Assembly (NCBI GenBank): GCA_947475005.1
Contig: CANJLI010000007.1
Coordinates: 1-58,129 of the forward strand
Direction: 5' to 3'
Length of the DNA: 58,129 nucleotides
DNA from: Deltaproteobacteria bacterium
Lineage (GTDB): Bacteria > Bdellovibrionota_B > Oligoflexia > Oligoflexales > Bog-1112
A program made the position numbers and the translations under genes. Shown here one piece after another: positions 50,007-58,129 of this stretch. Under the pieces are notes generated by a model, which saw only the letters and a program-made list of their open reading frames with translations, did not search any database and was not told where the DNA came from. Position 1 is the stretch's first letter; each line of letters starts with the position of its first letter.

Positions 50007-51560
50007 TCAAAAAAAACAATCCTCTCCCAATGTCAAAGCCCAGGGAATCGGATCGGGAGTAAAAGTAGGGAAAATCACCCGAAACCCAGGTTCGAGAATT
50101 TGCCCCCGAGGGTTTTTGGAAATCTCAGAGGCAGAGACCTCCTTGCGGACCTGTCCCAAATATTGCACCAACCCATGGACACCAGTACTCGTTTGTAACG
50201 TCTGTTTGCAATTTGTAAAAAACTCTCGCAGAGGGGGCTGAACGGGGGATTCCATATGGGCCAGTAGAATCGGTGCCCCTGATAACTTACTTTGGGCAAG
50301 GGCTTCCTTAAATTCTACTAGCCAATGCTCTGACCAAGCAGAAGGAACCAACGGCAAGAGCTCACATCGCATCTTCGAAAAAACAGGACGCGTCCAATCC
50401 ACGGAGAGCACAGCTGTAATAAACTCGGAAGAAATTTTCCCTCGTTTTACCAACTGATCGATAGCCAAAATATCTGCTTTTCCCTTCACCGGTGCGGCCC
50501 ATCCGTGATCCGCATCGGCTCCAATTCCTTCATACTCACCAAAACGACTCTGAAAAGAGAGTAGAGCCTCCAAGTAGAGGCCTCGATTCACCTGCAGTTT
50601 GTCAGAAGTAAAAATACGTTCATCCAGAAAAAAAGAAGTAGGGATCGTCACCACATTGCTGTCTTGCAACGGTTTTTCACTGGCAACTAAATTGATCTCT
50701 TCAGGGCAAAACAAAGGTCGCAATGCAATCTGTGGGGATGCATCCTGTTTTTTTGCAAAGGCTCTTCCTGCAATCAGCTGCTCTAGACCTTTCACCACCA
50801 GGCCTTGTAACGCAGAAGGTGGATGCAGCGTTGCCATCACCGCCTGCATCTGGGCATCTGGCTCTCGCCCCCCAAAGGGAAGAGGACGTTCCTTATTCCA
50901 CCACGAATCGTGAGGTGCCTCCAGTTCTTTCATCAAGGGACCACCTGCGAGATGACACCCGGAACATCGCAATCGACGGCCAAAAATGCTCTCCCCCGGT
51001 TGTCTCGTTCGATGGACCTTCTCGGTATCTGTCCAAATATCTCGGCTATCCCCTCGATAGAACCAACGAGAACCTGTCTCCGGTGAACCGATGAGTTCGT
51101 AAAAATTGTATACCTCTTTTTTAGCATCCCATGCCAACAGCTCCACCATAAGAGAAGAGGAGGAAGGATCTTGATCTAATATCAAAGTGGCATCTTCTCC
51201 AGGGGCTACAAAATGCCCGAAGAGAAGCTCATGGGGACGGATGGGTCGAGAAAGATGCTTGGGCGCCTTCATTTCAACCGCTTCAAAAAAACTAAAACTA
51301 CCGCGATCTGGGTGATGAAAACCTTGATTTGCCACCATCGTAGTGATAAAGGTGCCTCCTTCCTCTTTCACCTGCCCACGTAACGCAAGAACGTCCGATG
51401 GGCATCGAGGCACCAAACGCATAAGTTGAAAAAAAGGATCCTGTAAGTCGCGGACACGACCCTGCTGCGAATCCACCACTACACATTGACCCCAAGCCGT
51501 GGATTCAAGAATAAACACGAAGAAGAGAATAACCTTGAACCAATCTCGTGTGCCCTTCAC
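50007..51560 (-). CDS. Secreted c-type cytochrome-like protein
   Basis: A 517-residue exported protein with a signal peptide (FKVILFFVFILESTAWGQ) and one haem c attachment motif, CSGCH (near residue 199, RRLRCSGCHLAGGPL). The surrounding sequence is not a standard small cytochrome; the long flanking regions are unfamiliar. It could be a periplasmic redox enzyme or electron carrier. The start is GTG with AAGGGA upstream. It stands alone, with no visible cytochrome maturation or oxidase genes nearby. Confidence 0.78.
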   Translation of the reverse strand: MKGTRDWFKVILFFVFILESTAWGQCVVVDSQQGRVRDLQDPFFQLMRLVPRCPSDVLALRGQVKEEGGTFITTMVANQGFHHPDRGSFSFFEAVEMKAPKHLSRPIRPHELLFGHFVAPGEDATLILDQDPSSSSLMVELLAWDAKKEVYNFYELIGSPETGSRWFYRGDSRDIWTDTEKVHRTRQPGESIFGRRLRCSGCHLAGGPLMKELEAPHDSWWNKERPLPFGGREPDAQMQAVMATLHPPSALQGLVVKGLEQLIAGRAFAKKQDASPQIALRPLFCPEEINLVASEKPLQDSNVVTIPTSFFLDERIFTSDKLQVNRGLYLEALLSFQSRFGEYEGIGADADHGWAAPVKGKADILAIDQLVKRGKISSEFITAVLSVDWTRPVFSKMRCELLPLVPSAWSEHWLVEFKEALAQSKLSGAPILLAHMESPVQPPLREFFTNCKQTLQTSTGVHGLVQYLGQVRKEVSASEISKNPRGQILEPGFRVIFPTFTPDPIPWALTLGEDCFF

Positions 51561-51618
51561 TAGATTCCCTTTTTTCTACATGGACTGATTTAGTAGACCC
51601 AGAATAGGACGATTCTCG

Positions 51619-52515
51619 ATGAAAATACAACCTTCAACTCATGCTCAAGTGAGTCCCACTGCCAAATTAGTGGCCTACTGGCGACAATTTACGGATATCC
51701 CATACAGCAAAGACATCGCTTCTTTTTTTCATGTCAAAGAGGTGGTGCAAGATCTCTTTAAGGAAGATTTCCCTATTTTCTTCCCCCCACAAACCGACGA
51801 TCCATTTGTGGCCTATGTGCAACTGCGGTACAAAAGCATCCAAGCGGAACTCCTCCGACAAAATAGTAAGCAAGTGTTGGAATTTGCCAGTGGCATTTCT
51901 CTGAGAGGACTTACTATGACCGCAGATCCGACTCTCACCTATATCGAAACGGATCTACCTGGCATTACCGAAGAGAAGACTCCAGTTGTCGAACAAATCA
52001 TGCGTGCACATAAAATTGCACACCGAGACAACTTATTTTTCGAGTCTGTAAATATTTTGAATTTTTCTGAAATTGAATCGGTTTTGGAAAAATTTGACCC
52101 ACAACAGCCAATTGCCATTGTGAATGAAGGGCTGCTTCAATACCTTTCTCTGGAAGAAAAACAGACTGCAGCAGAAAACATTTACAAAATTTTATCTCGT
52201 TTTGGAGGCTGTTGGATCACCCCTGATTTGGATTCAAAAATACAAATGACGGCAGATACAGCGGGCCGAGATCCGAAATATCAAACCCTCGTCGATGTCA
52301 TTAGCAAAGAAACAGACCGAGATCTTTTCAACAATGCTTTTGAAGATGATGCCGCTGTTTTAGATTTTTTTACCAAAATTGGATTTACGGTTTCAGTTCA
52401 ATCCCAGCTGTACCCTGATTTGGAGTTATCCAGTATAACAGGTGCACCTATGTCGAACGAGATTGCTCAGGACTTGGAAACAGCACGCCTTTGGGTGATG
52501 AAGGTGGCTGTCTGA
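51619..52515 (+). CDS. Class I SAM methyltransferase, leucine carboxyl methyltransferase-like
   Basis: A 298-residue methyltransferase of the LCM/PPM1 family. The SAM-binding loop is LEFASGISLRGL and the next conserved acidic strand is YIETDLPGITEEK; NEGLLQYLS and WITPDLDS match later family blocks. Members methylate carboxyl groups of proteins (eukaryotic PP2A) or small molecules such as polyketides. The target here is unknown. AGGAC lies upstream of the ATG. The stop codon is 10 bp before the border of repeat element R4. Confidence 0.85.
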   Translation: MKIQPSTHAQVSPTAKLVAYWRQFTDIPYSKDIASFFHVKEVVQDLFKEDFPIFFPPQTDDPFVAYVQLRYKSIQAELLRQNSKQVLEFASGISLRGLTMTADPTLTYIETDLPGITEEKTPVVEQIMRAHKIAHRDNLFFESVNILNFSEIESVLEKFDPQQPIAIVNEGLLQYLSLEEKQTAAENIYKILSRFGGCWITPDLDSKIQMTADTAGRDPKYQTLVDVISKETDRDLFNNAFEDDAAVLDFFTKIGFTVSVQSQLYPDLELSSITGAPMSNEIAQDLETARLWVMKVAV

Positions 52516-52525
52516 GACATTTGAT

Positions 52526-53118
52526 AACTACCTGGGTAGTTGGCTTTTTCTTTTTTTATTTTCTGGAAACCAGCTGCGAAGTTTTCCAGACCTTCCTTGC
52601 CTCGCAAGGGGAGGGTGGTGCCTAAAGCAAAGATGGCAGAGGGAAGGCCGGCGCGACGGTCGGATCCCCCCGTCTCTCTCAAAACGCAAACACAATTCTC
52701 GTCATGGACAATAGCTCTTGGTTGCGTTTTTCAACCCGACGGGTCCCTCCGCCCTGCTGCCCTTCCCTCTGCCATCTTTGCTTTAGGCACCACGCTCCCG
52801 TAGCTGCAAAGATTTTCGGTAGCCACGGGAGAAAGCGGGTGAATTCCTTTCGATTAACATGCGAGGGGCCAAGGGCAGCCGCTTGGGGGGACCTACCCGG
52901 GTCACAAATCGCAGCCGAGAGCTATTGTCCATGACTATAATACTGTCTGCGATTTTGAGAGGGTGGGAGGCCCCGAGCGAGCGCCGGCCTTGGCATCTAA
53001 CATGGTAACCGAAAGGAATATCCGACCGCTCTACCCATTGCGAGGCAAGGAAGGTCTGGAAAACTGCGCAGCTGGTTTCCAGAAGAAAAAAAAGAAAAAG
53101 GCAACTACCTGGGTAGTT
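52526..53118. repeat. Composite hairpin element R4
   Basis: The most complete copy. It is bordered on both sides by the near-palindrome AACTACCTGGGTAGTT (52526-52541 and 53103-53118). Inside are a pyrimidine tract (52543-52562); a terminal hairpin (CTGGAAACC..., from 52563); large stem-loop A with a long near-perfect outer arm of type c (GCCTAAAGCAAAGATGGCAG, about 52619-52650 pairing with about 52763-52795); a central hairpin (about 52800-52830); large stem-loop B with an arm of type b (GAATTCCTTTCGATTAAC side, 52843 on); a terminal hairpin ending at 53082; and a purine tract to 53101. The tracts and borders extend the outermost pairing, so the whole 590 bp could fold as one branched structure. 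There is no transposase or credible coding sequence. Confidence 0.93.
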
Positions 53119-53126
53119 ACGAAAAA

Positions 53127-53321
53127 TTACAAACCCAATAGATGGAACTTAGGTTCCATCGGCTCCTCATCCAATGACACAGGGCCCCACTGTTTGTGTG
53201 GAGAAAGCAAGTGATACGGATTGGTCACCTTGTGCATGAGATAAAAATGTGCATGAGCCAGCGGCTGCACAAGCACAGCTCCTGCCCCGTAGAGGCACAG
53301 CACCAAGAGCCCCCCGCCCAT
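53127..53321 (-). CDS. Possible small membrane protein
   Basis: From an ATG at 53321 (GAGAG upstream) a 64-residue protein with one hydrophobic segment (GGGLLVLCLYGAGAVLVQPLA) and a polar tail ending HLLGL. Longer versions would run through the hairpins at 53364-53429 and look artificial. Support is weak but includes context: other copies of the large hairpin element lie between convergent genes, and this frame would make R4 fit the same pattern. Confidence 0.45.
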   Translation of the reverse strand: MGGGLLVLCLYGAGAVLVQPLAHAHFYLMHKVTNPYHLLSPHKQWGPVSLDEEPMEPKFHLLGL

Positions 53322-53363
53322 GTAAAAAACTCTCGAGAGGATGGCTCCAGCAACTCCTATTAA

Positions 53364-53429
53364 GGGGACACTCCAACGGGGTGTCCCCGGTGAGAGCCAG
53401 GAAAGGGGACACTCCAACGGGGTGTCCCC
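53364..53429. repeat. Two GGGGACAC hairpins in tandem
   Basis: Two identical 25-bp hairpins, GGGGACACTCCAACGGGGTGTCCCC, at 53364-53388 and 53405-53429. They lie between the possible small membrane gene and rsmI. Their loops differ from copies elsewhere in the window. Confidence 0.88.
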
Positions 53430-53533
53430 TCCAGTTAGCATCTTCAGGCAGTTTCTTATGACTTTCTTTTCGGATTTCTGTATAAATCTTGAGCTTAATT
53501 TACGTTTTTCCCTCGTTTAGCAAGAAAATATGT

Positions 53534-54406
53534 ATGGATATTGTGGATAAACCCGTCATCTACGTCATCGCGCTGCCCATCGGCAACTGGGAGGATATCA
53601 CCCTGCGTGCCCTCGCCATCCTGCGCGAAGTGGATATATTGGCCTGCGAAGATACCCGCATGACGGGCAAACTCCTCGCTCACTTACAGATTTCGGCTAA
53701 AAAATTAGTAAGTTACCATGATCATTCGGAGCGTGGAAAAGCGGAACCCCTCATCGCCCAACTCTGCGATGAAGGCCTAAGCCTCGGACTTGTGAGCGAC
53801 GCCGGCACCCCCTGCCTCTCCGATCCTGGCTATCGCCTACTCCAAGCCGCTCATGCCCGGGGAGTCCGCGTGGTGCCCATTCCAGGGCCCTCTTCCTTCA
53901 CCGCACTCCTGTCCGTATCAGGCCTCCCCTCGGATCGAGTCCTATTCGTGGGCTTCTTACCGAGAAAGCGCGGAGAATTGGAGCGCGAGATGGCCAGCTG
54001 GAAGCAAGGACGAAGCTCCGTGGTCTTTTTTGAATCTGCGTCTCGTCTCGTTGCCACCCTCACCTGTCTCGCAGCCCTTTGCCCCGATAGTGAGTTGTGC
54101 ATCGGACGAGAGCTTACAAAACGACACGAGGAGATCCTGCATACTTCTGTGGCAGAAGCCCTCGTGTGGGCCCAGGCCCATCCGTGCCTCAAAGGGGAAT
54201 TGGTCCTGATGCTCGGAAAACCTACCGCTGCAGCAGAACAAGCGACGGTGGCCGAGACGTGGATCTCCCTGCTTGCAGAGGCCCAAATACGACGAGAGGC
54301 AGGTGCCACTCACAAGGACCTGTTGCAACACTTTTCCCATCTTTCGCTACCCAGAAAAGAACTCTATACTCGGCTGCAAAACCTTTTTGCTCCCACGATC
54401 CTCTAG
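53534..54406 (+). CDS. rsmI: 16S rRNA 2'-O-methyltransferase RsmI
   Basis: RsmI methylates the ribose of C1402 in 16S rRNA using SAM. The 290-residue protein has the family blocks YVIALPIGNWEDITLRALAIL, ACEDTRMTGKLLAHL, LVSDAGTPCLSDPGYRL and PIPGPSSFTALLSVSGLPSD. The ATG at 53534 gives the standard N-terminus; an upstream in-frame start adds 15 unusual residues. It is followed 12 bp later by pheS. Confidence 0.95.
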   Translation: MDIVDKPVIYVIALPIGNWEDITLRALAILREVDILACEDTRMTGKLLAHLQISAKKLVSYHDHSERGKAEPLIAQLCDEGLSLGLVSDAGTPCLSDPGYRLLQAAHARGVRVVPIPGPSSFTALLSVSGLPSDRVLFVGFLPRKRGELEREMASWKQGRSSVVFFESASRLVATLTCLAALCPDSELCIGRELTKRHEEILHTSVAEALVWAQAHPCLKGELVLMLGKPTAAAEQATVAETWISLLAEAQIRREAGATHKDLLQHFSHLSLPRKELYTRLQNLFAPTIL

Positions 54407-54418
54407 GAAAGGCCCCTT

Positions 54419-55465
54419 ATGGAAATTTTAGATAAAATCACCCATCTGATGCAGCTGTTTCACGCAGAAGCCTCCACATTTCTGTCTCAATCTGAAACGG
54501 CAGAATCCTTTCGCATTCGATGGATGGGAAAAAAAGGCTACATCACCGACGTATTCGAAGAGATGAAAACGGTAGCGAAAGAAATACGCCCCGAGGCTGG
54601 CAAGCAGATCCATGCATTACGCCAAAAAATCGATGCCTTTCTTGCCGAACAGCAGAAGAAAGAAAGCGAGCAATGGATCGAATCCACCATCGCATCTCGA
54701 CGTCTCGACCCTACACTACCTGTAAGCCTAGGCTCCCAAGGGGCACTCCATCCGGTGACCCTCATGCGGCATCGGTTGATCGAAATTTTTCAACGCTATG
54801 GATTCTCCGTCTATGAAGGACCGGAGATCGAAACAGATTTCTATAACTTTGCGGCACTCAATTTCCCTGAAGAGCATCCAGCACGGGACATGCAAGACAC
54901 CTTCTTTCTGGCAGACCAACCGTCTTCTATGGTGCTGCGTACCCATACGTCCAATGCACAAATCCACTCCATGCTGCAGGAAAAACCACCCCTTCGTTTG
55001 ATCAGTCCCGGGAAAGTATTCCGAGTGGATAGCGATGCGAGTCATACCCCTACGTTCCATCAGTTGGAGTGCCTCGTGGTGGATCGACGCATTTCCATGG
55101 CCCATCTAAAAGGCATGATCGATGCCTTTGTACAGGAAGTCTTTGGCTCTGACATTCGCACCCGGTTTCGTCCCAGCTTCTTTCCCTTTGTAGAACCGGG
55201 AGCTGAAATGGATGTGGCTTGTACACTTTGTCGAGGTAAAGGTTGTCAAACGTGCTCCCACAGCGGATGGTTAGAAATCGGAGGTTGCGGTATGATACAC
55301 CCCAACGTCTTCGAAGCTGTTAACTACGACAGTGAAGAATACACCGGCTTTGCCTTTGGATTTGGCATCGACCGTATGGCTATGCTTGCCTACGGATTGC
55401 CTGATTTGCGTCAGTTGTTTGAAGGGGATGTTTCCCTCCACCGACAATTTTCCCTCTATCCGTAA
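54419..55465 (+). CDS. pheS: Phenylalanine-tRNA ligase alpha subunit
   Basis: Catalytic alpha subunit of phenylalanyl-tRNA synthetase, 348 residues. The N-terminal coiled-coil tRNA-binding arm is followed by class II motif 2 (SPGKVFRVDSDASHTPTFHQLE) and motif 3 (AFGFGIDRMAML). A Cys-rich insert (CTLCRGKGCQTC) precedes GWLEIGGCGMIHPNV and could bind zinc, as in many bacterial PheS proteins. AGGAAAGG lies upstream. It forms an operon with pheT. Confidence 0.96.
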   Translation: MEILDKITHLMQLFHAEASTFLSQSETAESFRIRWMGKKGYITDVFEEMKTVAKEIRPEAGKQIHALRQKIDAFLAEQQKKESEQWIESTIASRRLDPTLPVSLGSQGALHPVTLMRHRLIEIFQRYGFSVYEGPEIETDFYNFAALNFPEEHPARDMQDTFFLADQPSSMVLRTHTSNAQIHSMLQEKPPLRLISPGKVFRVDSDASHTPTFHQLECLVVDRRISMAHLKGMIDAFVQEVFGSDIRTRFRPSFFPFVEPGAEMDVACTLCRGKGCQTCSHSGWLEIGGCGMIHPNVFEAVNYDSEEYTGFAFGFGIDRMAMLAYGLPDLRQLFEGDVSLHRQFSLYP

Positions 55466-55476
55466 AGGAAATACCC

Positions 55477-58002
55477 ATGCTACTTTCCCTTGAATGGTTG
55501 CAAGACTATATTGAACTGACTGCAGAAGAAATTACAAATCTCCCTGAACTTCTCACCCAACTGGGTCTTGAAGTCGAGAGCATCACACGACAAGCCCCCC
55601 TCGATCCCAATATGTTGGTTGGGGAAATCCTGGAAGCCCGTCAACATCCCGATGCAGAAAAATTGCGGGTATGCACAGTCGCTCATCTACCGGGGCAAGA
55701 GCCCTTAGAGATCGTCTGCGGAGCTCACAATGCACGCAAGGGTATCAAAGTGGCTCTCGCAGTCCCAGGCACTGAAATCCCTGGTGGCATCAAGATTAAG
55801 AGAACCAAACTCCGAGGCATCGAATCCATGGGGATGTTGTGCTCAGGTCGAGAGTTGGGTGTATCAGAAGATCATGATGGAATCTTGGAATTTCCCTTGG
55901 ACTGGCCCACCGGGGCTCCCTTGCACAATTATATGAAAACTGGGGATGTGATCTACGAACTCAAAATCACACCCAACCGAGCTGACTGCTTGAGCTACAT
56001 CGGAGTGGCACGAGATCTTGCTGCCAAGCTGAAAAAGCCCCTTCAATTGCCTCCTGCAGAGTCTCCAAAAGAAACGAAACCGGAATCTCAGATCTCCATT
56101 CGAGTGTCTGATTTTAGTTTATGCGACCGATTTGTAGCCAGCGTGGTCCACGACATCCCTGCCGTCAAAACCCCCTTCTGGATGAAAAAACGACTGGAAG
56201 CTGCAGGTCTACGTTCCATTCATTTTATTGTGGATCTCAGCAACTACGTCATGTTGGAATATGGACAACCCAGTCACGCATACGACCTGGATAAACTGCC
56301 AACACCTTCTCTCGAAGTCTCCACCTCTACAGAGGCAGCGCCTTTTGCAACCCTCGATGGACAAGCTGTGACCCTCGTGGAATCTGACATTCGCATCCAA
56401 AGTGGCAACCAAACGATTTGTATTGCCGGTGTGATGGGCGGAAAAAGTGCAGAAGTCACAGCCTCTACGAAATCGGTCGTACTGGAAGTGGCACGGTTTC
56501 ATGCCAAGATGATTCGAAAAACTGCCAAGCGACTTGCTTTTTCTACAGAATCCTCCTTTCGCTTCGAGCGAGGCGTGAACGTAGAGAATCTACGCACGGT
56601 AATGGATCGTTTGCTCCATCTTCTTGCGACTTGCTGTGCGGAACAAGGTCTCCCAGCTCCGCAGATGACAAGTGATTATATTGATCTGTACCCAGAACCA
56701 CTTCCTCCTCGACGCATCGCCCTGCGATTGCAACGAGCCAAAGATATTTCAGGGCTCAACCTGCTCACTGCTGAGACCTGTGTGAAACACCTGACCAGGC
56801 TGGGTATTGCACTGATTGACAAAACCGACGAACGCATGCTCTTCGCTATCCCCGCTTGGCGAGCCGATATCGAGCGAGAGGTTGATCTCATCGAAGAAGT
56901 GCTGCGACTCGAAGGCTTCGACAAAATTCCATCTGTCTTGCCTAAAATGGATCTGCGGCCTTTGCCCCAAGATCCATTTGTGATCTTTCAACACCGAAGC
57001 AAACAAGTATGGGCACAGCTAGGGGCCTGTGAGGTTATTACCTTCCCCTTCTGCCAAGCAGAAGCCCTCACACAATGGAAACTCACACCCGCTCATCCTC
57101 TCTGGCCCACCTTGCGTTTGGCTAATCCTATTAACGAGACCTGTGGGCATTTGCAAGCGACCCAGATTCCCACCATGCAAAAATCTCTCCTGTACAACCG
57201 CAACCACGGTGTCAAGGATGCTAAGCTTTTCCAAGTGGGGAAGGTGTATTTCCATCCTACACCAGCAGCCCAAACCGTAGTGGGGATCAGTGAGAACCGA
57301 ATGCGACCTGGCAGGTCCTTCACCCCTAAAGCGCAGCAAGAATCCTTCCGTATGGGAGAGCGAGTGGTGCTCTCGTTTCTGTGTGACCGCATCTGGAAAA
57401 CAGCTTCATGGGAAGGCTCCGAAGTACCCAGTACCTATTTTGCTGTAAAACAGCTACTCGAGGGATACCTTCGTACATTTACGAAGCAAGAAGCCGTCTA
57501 CCATGCCATCGACGTAGCTGCTTTTCCTTTCTTGCATCCCCATGCGGCTGCTACGGTTTCCTTCGCAGGGGTTACCTTTGGTTGGCTCGGAGAATTGCAC
57601 CCAGGGGTTACTGCAGATTGTGAACTTCAACCCAATGTGGTGGCCTGTGAGTTGGATCTAGAGCGACTCTTTGACTTGATATCTACAGTGTCAGAGAAGA
57701 AAGAACTGACTTTTCATAAGTTCCCCCCTACCACAAGGGATATGGCACTTTTGGTGGAGAAGACCACTTCCTTTGATGCAATTAAAGAAGCGATCTCCCA
57801 TCACCCACGTCAAAAGCATTTGGAAACCTTCTCGATCTTCGATGTGTATGAAGGGGATCAAATTCCAGCTGGTAAGAAAAGCATGGCTTTTTCTTTAACC
57901 TTCCGCTCTGCCACAAAAACCCTTACCGATGATGTGGTGGAGAAGGAATTCACATCCTTAAAAACCTGGTTGATGGAACAACAGCAGGTAGAGTTTCGAT
58001 AG
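55477..58002 (+). CDS. pheT: Phenylalanine-tRNA ligase beta subunit
   Basis: Beta subunit of phenylalanyl-tRNA synthetase, 841 residues. The EMAP/OB-type tRNA-binding domain (about residues 40-150) is followed by the B3/B4 editing domain (about 215-390), the B5 domain and the catalytic-like core. The C-terminal anticodon-binding FDX-ACB domain begins FHKFPPTTRDMALLVE and ends with residues typical of the family. All domains expected of the long bacterial form are present. AAAGGAAA lies upstream of the ATG, 11 bp after pheS. Confidence 0.96.
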   Translation: MLLSLEWLQDYIELTAEEITNLPELLTQLGLEVESITRQAPLDPNMLVGEILEARQHPDAEKLRVCTVAHLPGQEPLEIVCGAHNARKGIKVALAVPGTEIPGGIKIKRTKLRGIESMGMLCSGRELGVSEDHDGILEFPLDWPTGAPLHNYMKTGDVIYELKITPNRADCLSYIGVARDLAAKLKKPLQLPPAESPKETKPESQISIRVSDFSLCDRFVASVVHDIPAVKTPFWMKKRLEAAGLRSIHFIVDLSNYVMLEYGQPSHAYDLDKLPTPSLEVSTSTEAAPFATLDGQAVTLVESDIRIQSGNQTICIAGVMGGKSAEVTASTKSVVLEVARFHAKMIRKTAKRLAFSTESSFRFERGVNVENLRTVMDRLLHLLATCCAEQGLPAPQMTSDYIDLYPEPLPPRRIALRLQRAKDISGLNLLTAETCVKHLTRLGIALIDKTDERMLFAIPAWRADIEREVDLIEEVLRLEGFDKIPSVLPKMDLRPLPQDPFVIFQHRSKQVWAQLGACEVITFPFCQAEALTQWKLTPAHPLWPTLRLANPINETCGHLQATQIPTMQKSLLYNRNHGVKDAKLFQVGKVYFHPTPAAQTVVGISENRMRPGRSFTPKAQQESFRMGERVVLSFLCDRIWKTASWEGSEVPSTYFAVKQLLEGYLRTFTKQEAVYHAIDVAAFPFLHPHAAATVSFAGVTFGWLGELHPGVTADCELQPNVVACELDLERLFDLISTVSEKKELTFHKFPPTTRDMALLVEKTTSFDAIKEAISHHPRQKHLETFSIFDVYEGDQIPAGKKSMAFSLTFRSATKTLTDDVVEKEFTSLKTWLMEQQQVEFR

Positions 58003-58045
58003 AAAAGAGGGGTATCCCCTCTTTTCTTTTCTTTTCTTTTCTTTT
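58003..58045 (+). terminator. Terminator of the rsmI-pheST operon
   Basis: Directly after the pheT stop a perfect 10-bp stem, AAAAGAGGGG/CCCCTCTTTT with loop TAT, is followed by repeated CTTTT units. It can serve as an intrinsic terminator. The same pyrimidine tract is also the left border of the next repeat element. Confidence 0.8.
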
Positions 58046-58129
58046 CTGGAAACCAGCTGCGCAGTTTTGGCTGCGCCTTCCCTCGGCGCTACGCTCGATG
58101 CTTGCATCAGCATCGAGCGTAGCGCCGAG
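58046..58129. repeat. Composite hairpin element R5 (left part, variant)
   Basis: It begins with the terminal motif CTGGAAACCAGCTGCGCAGTTTT. The next part differs from the other copies: a perfect hairpin of about 21 bp in which CTCGGCGCTACGCTCGATGC pairs with its complement ending at 58129. The rest lies beyond the window, so I cannot tell whether it is a shorter relative or a disrupted copy. Confidence 0.75.

Noticed and set aside
52526..53118. Insertion sequence.
   Set aside because: Terminal inverted motifs and possible border repeats exist, but there is no transposase. A non-autonomous element remains possible and is listed as such.

Overview
The window looks like the chromosome of a Gram-negative bacterium. 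It encodes Lgt, lipoproteins, outer-membrane barrels, a YfgM/BamB-like pair and a YihG-type acyltransferase. Housekeeping genes (rmuC, xseAB, carD, lgt, thiI, ftsY, pfkA, an HU gene, yciB, rsmI, pheST) read as proteobacterial, but I cannot place the lineage from sequence alone. Many proteins look eukaryote-like and carry Sec signal peptides or membrane anchors, so a host-associated or predatory lifestyle is a reasonable inference, not a demonstrated one.

Layout. 1-8.1 kb: the right end of a large hairpin repeat, a yihG-like gene, rmuC, xseB-xseA, an EHD/dynamin-like GTPase, a hypoxanthine phosphoribosyltransferase with a signal peptide, and a concentrative nucleoside transporter. 8.3-13.6 kb: an outer-membrane protein, carD with a clear promoter and terminator, lgt, thiI, and a Fic protein with an operator-like array upstream. 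13.8-20.7 kb: an island of unfamiliar secreted Cys-rich or membrane proteins around an M3 oligopeptidase gene, with a duplicated 55-bp gene end and a decayed paralogue tail. 20.8-29 kb: a GT2-GtrA fusion, the YfgM/BamB-like pair, an envelope operon of unknown role, ftsY and tRNA-Val. 29-34.2 kb: DUF2608, GNAT and SIS proteins, then a secreted protein kinase facing a secreted RING protein. 34.4-41 kb: sdaA-birA-hutU, pfkA, HU and dCMP deaminase genes. 41.2-45.8 kb: two more secreted kinases, a Nudix-like gene, a secreted dual-specificity phosphatase and DedA. 45.9-58.1 kb: an operon of yciB, a CPBP protease, an ABC exporter and a cyclophilin; then a cytochrome-like protein, a methyltransferase, and rsmI-pheS-pheT.

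Two things stand out. First, about 500-bp composite hairpin elements fill gaps between convergent genes. Each has terminal hairpins, two large stem-loops and a small central hairpin, bordered by purine/pyrimidine tracts that start within a few bases of stop codons. The large stems come in three 'arm' sequence types, paired differently in each copy, and base pairing within each stem is kept although the sequence changes. Two smaller hairpin families (GTCATCCC...GGGATGAC and GGGGACAC...GTGTCCCC) occupy most other gaps. Convergent gene pairs with a gap contain one of these families; only the ftsY-tRNA/DUF2608 junction does not. The remaining convergent pairs abut or overlap. Second, there is a cluster of signal-peptide-bearing signalling enzymes: three Ser/Thr-kinase-like proteins, one RING protein and one dual-specificity phosphatase. 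Two of the kinases have Arg where the VAIK lysine is expected. This could be a secreted phospho-/ubiquitin-signalling toolkit.
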